NCBI RefSeq assembly: GCF_003208215.1
Contig: NZ_QKLW01000006.1
Span: 180,430-244,429, forward strand
Origin: Marinomonas alcarazii
Lineage (GTDB): Bacteria > Pseudomonadota > Gammaproteobacteria > Pseudomonadales > Marinomonadaceae
Direction: 5' to 3'
DNA length: 64,000 nucleotides
Shown piece after piece: positions 59,649 through 64,000 of this stretch (positions within the stretch are counted from its first letter, which is position 1; every line of letters starts with the position of its first letter). The notes below the pieces were generated by a model that was given only the letters and a program-made list of their open reading frames with translations, was not told where the DNA came from and did not search any database. The translations under genes and the position numbers were made by a program.

Positions 59649-61990
59649 TGTCTCGATCATCGAAGTACGCTTTGCTGCCAAATCTTCTACGCTACAAGCA
59701 AATGCATCCTCTGGCGTATCGAATTTTTATTAAGCTGTTATCACTCAGTTTATTGCTAGCACTCATTTCTACCAGTATTCAGGTGTTCAATGAATATCGT
59801 CGTGAGAAGGCGTCGATGCAGCAGCAAACGGACTACATTACATCGTCTCATATTGAAGGGCTTCGAAAGGGGCTTTGGGATTTGGACAGTGAGCAACTAG
59901 AGTTGCAGCTAAAAGGCATTATGAACTTCTCCAATGTTAATGCGGTGACACTGCATTCAGCTGATTGGAAAGAAGGTATTGTCGTCGGCGATAAATCCGC
60001 CATTTCTGAGAATAATGGAACGACATTGCCGATTTACTACATTGATCGTTACGGTGAGCCAACCTCCCGTTTATTAGGCGAATTGACGGTTTACCATGAT
60101 TTGGCTGCGATCCAGTCAAAACTGCTGCGTTCGGCAATAGAGATTGCGCTTTTTCAGAGCATATTGGTGCTCATTAATGGGGTGTTGTTACTGTTGATCG
60201 TGCATTTGATGGTGACCCGCCATCTTGAGTACATGGCCAGCTACACGCGCTCTATTGGTGCTGGAAACCTGAAAACGAGGTTGGTGCTACCCCATAAAGC
60301 GCCTCGTCAAGACACGGATGAAATTGATGCTGTAGTCAATGCAATGAATGATATGCGGGAAGCGATTCTGGAAGATATTAAACAGAAAGATTTGATTGAA
60401 GCCGAGTTGCGTTATCACCGTGATCAGCTGCAAGAACAAGTGAGCCGACGAACACGACGTCTACAAGACGCAAAAGAGGCCGCAGAGAAAGCCAATGTGG
60501 CCAAGAGTCAATTTTTGGCGACCATGAGCCACGAAATAAAAACACCATTAAATGGCATTCTGGGCATGGTAGAACTGCTTCAAAGCCAATCTCAGACTCC
60601 TCAAAGTGCCGAAAAGCTCAGTGCGATTTATCAATCTGGCGAAGCCTTGTTAGAGATCCTTAATGGCTTATTGGATTATGCTCGCCTAGAAGAAGGCATG
60701 TACAGCCCCGAGATACTGCCATTCTCCTTGAGTGAATTAGTAAACTCTACGAGCTTGTTGTTTTTGGCACAGGCTCGTCAACAAAATACCACTCTGACTG
60801 TCCGTATTAGCGAACAATTAGAAGACCGTTACCAAGGTGCCGCAGGAGCACTGCGGCAGATATTGTCGAATTTGATTTCTAATGCCATCAAGTTTACTCA
60901 CGATGGTTCTGTGACCATTAGCGTGGAGCCCGCCCAAGAACATGGGGAACAAGGGCAAGGTGTATTAATTGAAGTAGAAGACACCGGAGTAGGGATTCCT
61001 AATCAGTACCTTCCTCATATTTTTGAACGCTTTAGTCAAGCCGATGAAAGCGTGACACGACGTTTTGGGGGAACTGGGTTAGGGCTAGCAATAACGGCTC
61101 AGTTGGTACATGTTTTAGAAGGGGAAATGGGAGTAGAAAGTGAAGAAGGGCGAGGCAGTGTTTTCTGGTTTTATATTCCTCTTTTAGCGCTAGATCCTCC
61201 AGTAAACTCCAGTGATGATGAGATAGAATTACCGAAAAAGCTGGCGCCTATGTCTATTTTGTTGGTTGAAGATACACCGATTAACCAAGCTGTCACCACG
61301 GAATTGTTAGAAAAAGACGGCCACAAGGTCACACTCGCTACAGACGGACAGGAAGCGTTAAATAAAGCGTCTGAGCACCGCTTTGATTTAATCTTAATGG
61401 ATATACATTTGCCTTTATTAAGTGGCTTAGATGTAGCGAATCAAATCCGTCACATTAACCACATCAATGCACGAACACCTATCGTTGCGCTAACGGCGAA
61501 TGTGTTACCAAGTAATGTTAAACAATGCCACGACATTGGCATTCGGGCTGTTATTCCAAAACCATTTAAACGCGAATTATTATATCAAGTGATGGGTGAG
61601 CAATTAAGCCGGAGTTACCAATTGGAGGAGAGTCAGGAAATTGCGACTGGGCTGATTAACACGAGCCTCATACACTCTCATTTAGCGGCTTTAGGCAAAC
61701 AGCGTTTGCAGAAACTGGTGTCATTGTTTTCTTCTTCAGTAGAGCAAGGTCTGGAAGAGATGGCGGAAATGAATATCCAGCAAGACTTCTATGAGATTTC
61801 TGATATTGCGCACCGCTTGGCGGGGGATGCCGATGCAGTGGGGGCACGGACTTTGGCCGCAGCGTTTCGTGAGTTGGAAAGTCATGCTAGTGCTAATGGC
61901 GAAATAGACTTGAGTCGTGATATCGAGAAGTTGACACCACTTTATATTTCCACAATAGCGTTATTAAAAGAAGCGTTAAGCAATGCCTAA
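59648..61990 (+). CDS. Hybrid sensor histidine kinase with receiver and HPt domains
   Basis: A 780-residue tripartite kinase. TM1 is near 28-45, a periplasmic sensor of about 115 residues follows, then TM2 near 163-190, HAMP and coiled coil to 280. HisKA has [16 protein letters not shown] with the histidine near 295. The ATPase has [21 protein letters not shown] and GGTGLGLAI (400-515). The receiver is [12 protein letters not shown] to KPFKRELLY, with its aspartate near 583. The C-terminal HPt has [14 protein letters not shown], histidine near 720. It likely phosphorylates the regulator at 58087 via the His-Asp-His relay. Start codon overlaps the previous stop. Confidence 0.93.
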   Translation: MSRSSKYALLPNLLRYKQMHPLAYRIFIKLLSLSLLLALISTSIQVFNEYRREKASMQQQTDYITSSHIEGLRKGLWDLDSEQLELQLKGIMNFSNVNAVTLHSADWKEGIVVGDKSAISENNGTTLPIYYIDRYGEPTSRLLGELTVYHDLAAIQSKLLRSAIEIALFQSILVLINGVLLLLIVHLMVTRHLEYMASYTRSIGAGNLKTRLVLPHKAPRQDTDEIDAVVNAMNDMREAILEDIKQKDLIEAELRYHRDQLQEQVSRRTRRLQDAKEAAEKANVAKSQFLATMSHEIKTPLNGILGMVELLQSQSQTPQSAEKLSAIYQSGEALLEILNGLLDYARLEEGMYSPEILPFSLSELVNSTSLLFLAQARQQNTTLTVRISEQLEDRYQGAAGALRQILSNLISNAIKFTHDGSVTISVEPAQEHGEQGQGVLIEVEDTGVGIPNQYLPHIFERFSQADESVTRRFGGTGLGLAITAQLVHVLEGEMGVESEEGRGSVFWFYIPLLALDPPVNSSDDEIELPKKLAPMSILLVEDTPINQAVTTELLEKDGHKVTLATDGQEALNKASEHRFDLILMDIHLPLLSGLDVANQIRHINHINARTPIVALTANVLPSNVKQCHDIGIRAVIPKPFKRELLYQVMGEQLSRSYQLEESQEIATGLINTSLIHSHLAALGKQRLQKLVSLFSSSVEQGLEEMAEMNIQQDFYEISDIAHRLAGDADAVGARTLAAAFRELESHASANGEIDLSRDIEKLTPLYISTIALLKEALSNA

Positions 61991-62165
61991 AAATCAGTCG
62001 GTATTGATTTCGAAGCGCGGCCCATTTTTTGTAAGATTGTTACAAAACTCATCTTTTATACTGTTTAAATAAAGTGTTTCATTAGGTCTCTCGCTTTGTG
62101 TGGCGTAGTTGTTGCTTGTACATTATGTACCTGCTTTTGTTTAATTAGATGGAATCTTCTTGCAC

Positions 62166-63824
62166 ATGACGATTAAGTCGCGTTTTTTGCTATCTACCAC
62201 AGGCATCTTGCTATTAACTTGTTTTTTTTCTTGGCTTTCAATTCGTGTGCTTGCGGAAGATCTTGTGGAGAGTTGGGTTGAGCGCTATGCCGAGAAGCAA
62301 GCTAGATACGACAAAGCCAGAACGTTATTGCCTCTAATTCAAGAAATAAACCTATCGAAAGAATTTGCAGAGCTGGACTCTTTAAAAGCATGGGCTGAAC
62401 AGCCTAATAATGAATCTTTAAAGCAACAAGCTTTTATCGATGCAGAAGAGTTCAGAATGCGCTTTGCAGAGAAGTCCTATTTTATTGCCTTGAAAAAGAA
62501 CGAGCGCTATTACTTCAGCGATGACGACGCATCGGGAAAATTCTATCGCTATACCCTTGAATCTTCAAAGGAATCAGACGCTTGGTTCTATCAAATTATG
62601 GAGCACAATCTAGACCTGCACCTTAATGTGAATCCTGATGTAGAGCTAGGAGTGATAAAACTGTGGTCTGATGTGTTAATCCGTCAAGGTGACGAAATTC
62701 TAGGGGTGGTTGGGACAGGGCTTGATTTGTCCGATTTCTTAGATCAAATGGTTGAAAAGCAAGATGTCTATTCAGCCATTGTTTTTACCAATTATGAAGG
62801 GGCAATTCAGCTTTATCAGCAAAAGGAACTCATTAACTATTCTTCTCTTACAAAAAATGCTGAGGGCAAAAAGCTGATCTTCCAATTGCTCGATAACGAA
62901 GAGTCAAAAGAGCGCTTGAAGCAAGCACTTAAAAGCGCGAAAAATCGCCCAAATAAGATCGAAATGACCCGCGTTGATAAAGACGGAACTCATCAGTTAG
63001 CCAGTGTTATTTACATTCCCGAAATTGATTGGCTGCAAGTGAACTTTATTGATATTGGACGTTTTCTACCATTGAGCGAGTTTTCAAGCTTGTTTGTTGT
63101 CTTCTTTGTGAGCCTTGTTGTCGCCTTAATTATTTTTTATGTTCTGTTGTCATTGATTGTAACGAAACCCTTGGCAGAGTTGGATTTATCGATTCGTCAG
63201 CTAGGTAAAAATCGTTATCGTGTTCCCCAATTAAGCTATTTTGCTGGTACTGAAATTAAGCGATTAGTATCCCATTATGAAAAAATGTCGACCTCTCTTT
63301 TAGAGTATCAGCACCAACTAGAAGAAAAAGTAAAAGAACGAACGGCGGAATTGAATCGGCTTTCAATCTTAGACCCTTTGACGGAATTGTATAATCGCCG
63401 TGGTTTTGAAATGTATATGAAAGAGTATTTAGCGTCCTGGCAAAAGGACCAGAAATCCTTTGGGCTGATTAACGTGGACGTGAACGAATTTAAGCTAATC
63501 AATGACCGACTTGGCCATGCAGCTGGAGACTTTGTCTTGCAGAAAATTGCGTCTTATCTATTGAGTGTGGTCGATGAAAAAGGGGTAGTGGCAAGATGGG
63601 GGGGAGATGAGTTCTTAATTTTGGTTAGAGATAAGCAAGAACAAGATCGTATTTCTGAACGACTGCGTAGTGATAAAGTGTTGCATGAAATTGACTTTAA
63701 TGGGGATCGGGTTTCGGTTCAATTTAGTATTGGTAATGCCTTTATTCAGGACCAAGATACATTGGAGTCGCTTTTACATAGAGCTGATAAAGCTATGTAT
63801 GCGGTGAAGTTTAATCGTCAGTAA
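62166..63824 (+). CDS. Transmembrane diguanylate cyclase with periplasmic sensor, HAMP and GGDEF domains
   Basis: A 552-residue protein. TM1 is LLSTTGILLLTCFFSWLSI; a periplasmic region of about 270 residues with dCache-like segments (AWFYQIMEHNLDLHLNVNPD, GVVGTGLDLSDFLDQM) follows; TM2 lies near 308-330, then HAMP and coiled coil. The GGDEF domain has RLSILDPLTELYNRRGFE, VDVNEFKLINDRLGH and the catalytic RWGGDEFLIL near residue 478. It should synthesise c-di-GMP. The start is uncertain: TTG at 62160 has better spacing from GGAA than ATG at 62166. It is not part of the kinase operon (175-bp gap) but may serve the same signal. Confidence 0.88.
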   Translation: MTIKSRFLLSTTGILLLTCFFSWLSIRVLAEDLVESWVERYAEKQARYDKARTLLPLIQEINLSKEFAELDSLKAWAEQPNNESLKQQAFIDAEEFRMRFAEKSYFIALKKNERYYFSDDDASGKFYRYTLESSKESDAWFYQIMEHNLDLHLNVNPDVELGVIKLWSDVLIRQGDEILGVVGTGLDLSDFLDQMVEKQDVYSAIVFTNYEGAIQLYQQKELINYSSLTKNAEGKKLIFQLLDNEESKERLKQALKSAKNRPNKIEMTRVDKDGTHQLASVIYIPEIDWLQVNFIDIGRFLPLSEFSSLFVVFFVSLVVALIIFYVLLSLIVTKPLAELDLSIRQLGKNRYRVPQLSYFAGTEIKRLVSHYEKMSTSLLEYQHQLEEKVKERTAELNRLSILDPLTELYNRRGFEMYMKEYLASWQKDQKSFGLINVDVNEFKLINDRLGHAAGDFVLQKIASYLLSVVDEKGVVARWGGDEFLILVRDKQEQDRISERLRSDKVLHEIDFNGDRVSVQFSIGNAFIQDQDTLESLLHRADKAMYAVKFNRQ

Positions 63825-63844
63825 TCCTTCTGTATTTCAACCAC

Positions 63845-63874
63845 AAATCCCAGCGATATGCTGGGATTTTTTTG
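63845..63874 (+). terminator. Terminator of the diguanylate cyclase gene
   Basis: A 10-bp stem (AAATCCCAGC with GCTGGGATTT) around a 5-base loop is followed by a T-tract. Confidence 0.93.
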
Positions 63875-63905
63875 TCTATTAGAAGGGGCTTTGTCTTGCT
63901 CAAAA

Positions 63906-64000
63906 TGAAGTGACCCCCAATAGTTGGACAACCAACATTGGGGGTTCTTTTTATGTCAAAGTACAGTCGTGCTTTAAAAATCACATTAGCTCAGCAATGC
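63906..64000 (+). mobile_element. Left end of an IS3-family (IS150-group-like) insertion sequence, partial
   Basis: The terminal-repeat-like sequence TGAAGTGACCCCCAATAGTT(GGACA) begins at about 63906 and is followed by a hairpin (CCCCCAATAGTTGG with CCAACATTGGGGG) immediately upstream of an ATG. The element runs off the right edge. Direct target repeats cannot be checked. A degenerate copy of this end lies at 9672-9726 on the minus strand. Confidence 0.75.
63953..64000 (+). CDS. IS3-family transposase OrfA, N-terminal fragment
   Basis: Only 16 codons are visible (MSKYSRALKITLAQQC). The MSKYSR...K opening is typical of the helix-turn-helix OrfA protein of IS150-group elements, which binds the ends and is extended by frameshifting into OrfB. 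The hairpin just upstream of the start may shield translation from outside transcripts, a known safeguard in insertion sequences (inference). Confidence 0.7.
   Translation, partial: MSKYSRALKITLAQQC

Overview
The window looks like chromosome of a marine gammaproteobacterium of the Marinomonas / Oceanospirillales kind. This rests on the overall gene set (many methyl-accepting chemotaxis proteins, paired ABC importers, RIO-type kinase, HPP protein, TVP38-flavoprotein fusion) and a moderate base composition; it is inference, since no rRNA or marker gene is present. 57 protein-coding genes are supported, including one partial gene at each edge. No tRNA, rRNA or CRISPR array was seen.

Layout. 1-12 kb: the start of a DppA-type dipeptide-binding protein, a beta-hydroxyacid dehydrogenase, an SGNH esterase, an aldehyde dehydrogenase, two dCache chemoreceptors, a DUF4432 epimerase-like protein, a gamma-glutamylcyclotransferase and Ada. 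12-20 kb: a TauE/SafE permease, a GNAT enzyme, and a complete LacI-controlled sugar ABC operon (regulator, binding protein, two permeases, ATPase) with two kinds of repeat in its gaps, followed by a BdlA-like soluble chemoreceptor. 20-22.4 kb: tag, a GFA-type zinc protein and a second GNAT enzyme. 22.4-27.8 kb: a tight five-gene operon (PhoU-like/APH-type kinase, ATP-grasp ligase, HprK-related kinase, calcineurin-like phosphatase, amphi-Trp protein) behind a Pho-box-like sequence. This is the least understood system here; it matches what I recall as the bioinformatically defined 'GAK' system, which has no known function. 28-36 kb: an HBM-type chemoreceptor, a small secreted protein, a lone ATP-grasp protein, RarD, an FMN riboswitch in front of a RibN-type riboflavin importer, and an MFS transporter. 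36-41.5 kb: a 95-bp repeat with a 25-bp tandem array growing from its right end, a TVP38/flavoprotein fusion, a DUF547 protein and a divergent LysR / TauE pair. 41.5-48.3 kb: a second ABC importer divergent from an MBL hydrolase, a LacI regulator and an inositol-monophosphatase-family enzyme, probably one regulon for a phosphorylated polyol or similar ester. 48-58 kb: YgjP-like peptidase, the queuosine-precursor transporter YhhQ with a preQ1-I riboswitch, TetR/HPP, RIO kinase, an unknown protein with a ribbon-helix-helix-like end, a GGDEF protein, RhlE and NhaC. 58-64 kb: a three-gene phosphorelay (response regulator, periplasmic binding protein, hybrid kinase), a GGDEF protein and the left end of an IS3-family element.

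Themes. Regulation by small ligands is unusually visible: two riboswitches, two LacI circuits that share the palindromic core AACACGTGTT, and a candidate Pho box. Environmental sensing is heavy (four chemoreceptors, two diguanylate cyclases, one phosphorelay) although no che genes lie in the window. Repeats sit in the intercistronic gaps of the sugar operon in a way that recalls the malE-malF REP arrangement of E. coli. Start codons were moved from the longest frame whenever a Shine-Dalgarno sequence and family alignment favoured an internal start. All coordinates were read by eye, and family names rest on remembered motifs rather than searches.
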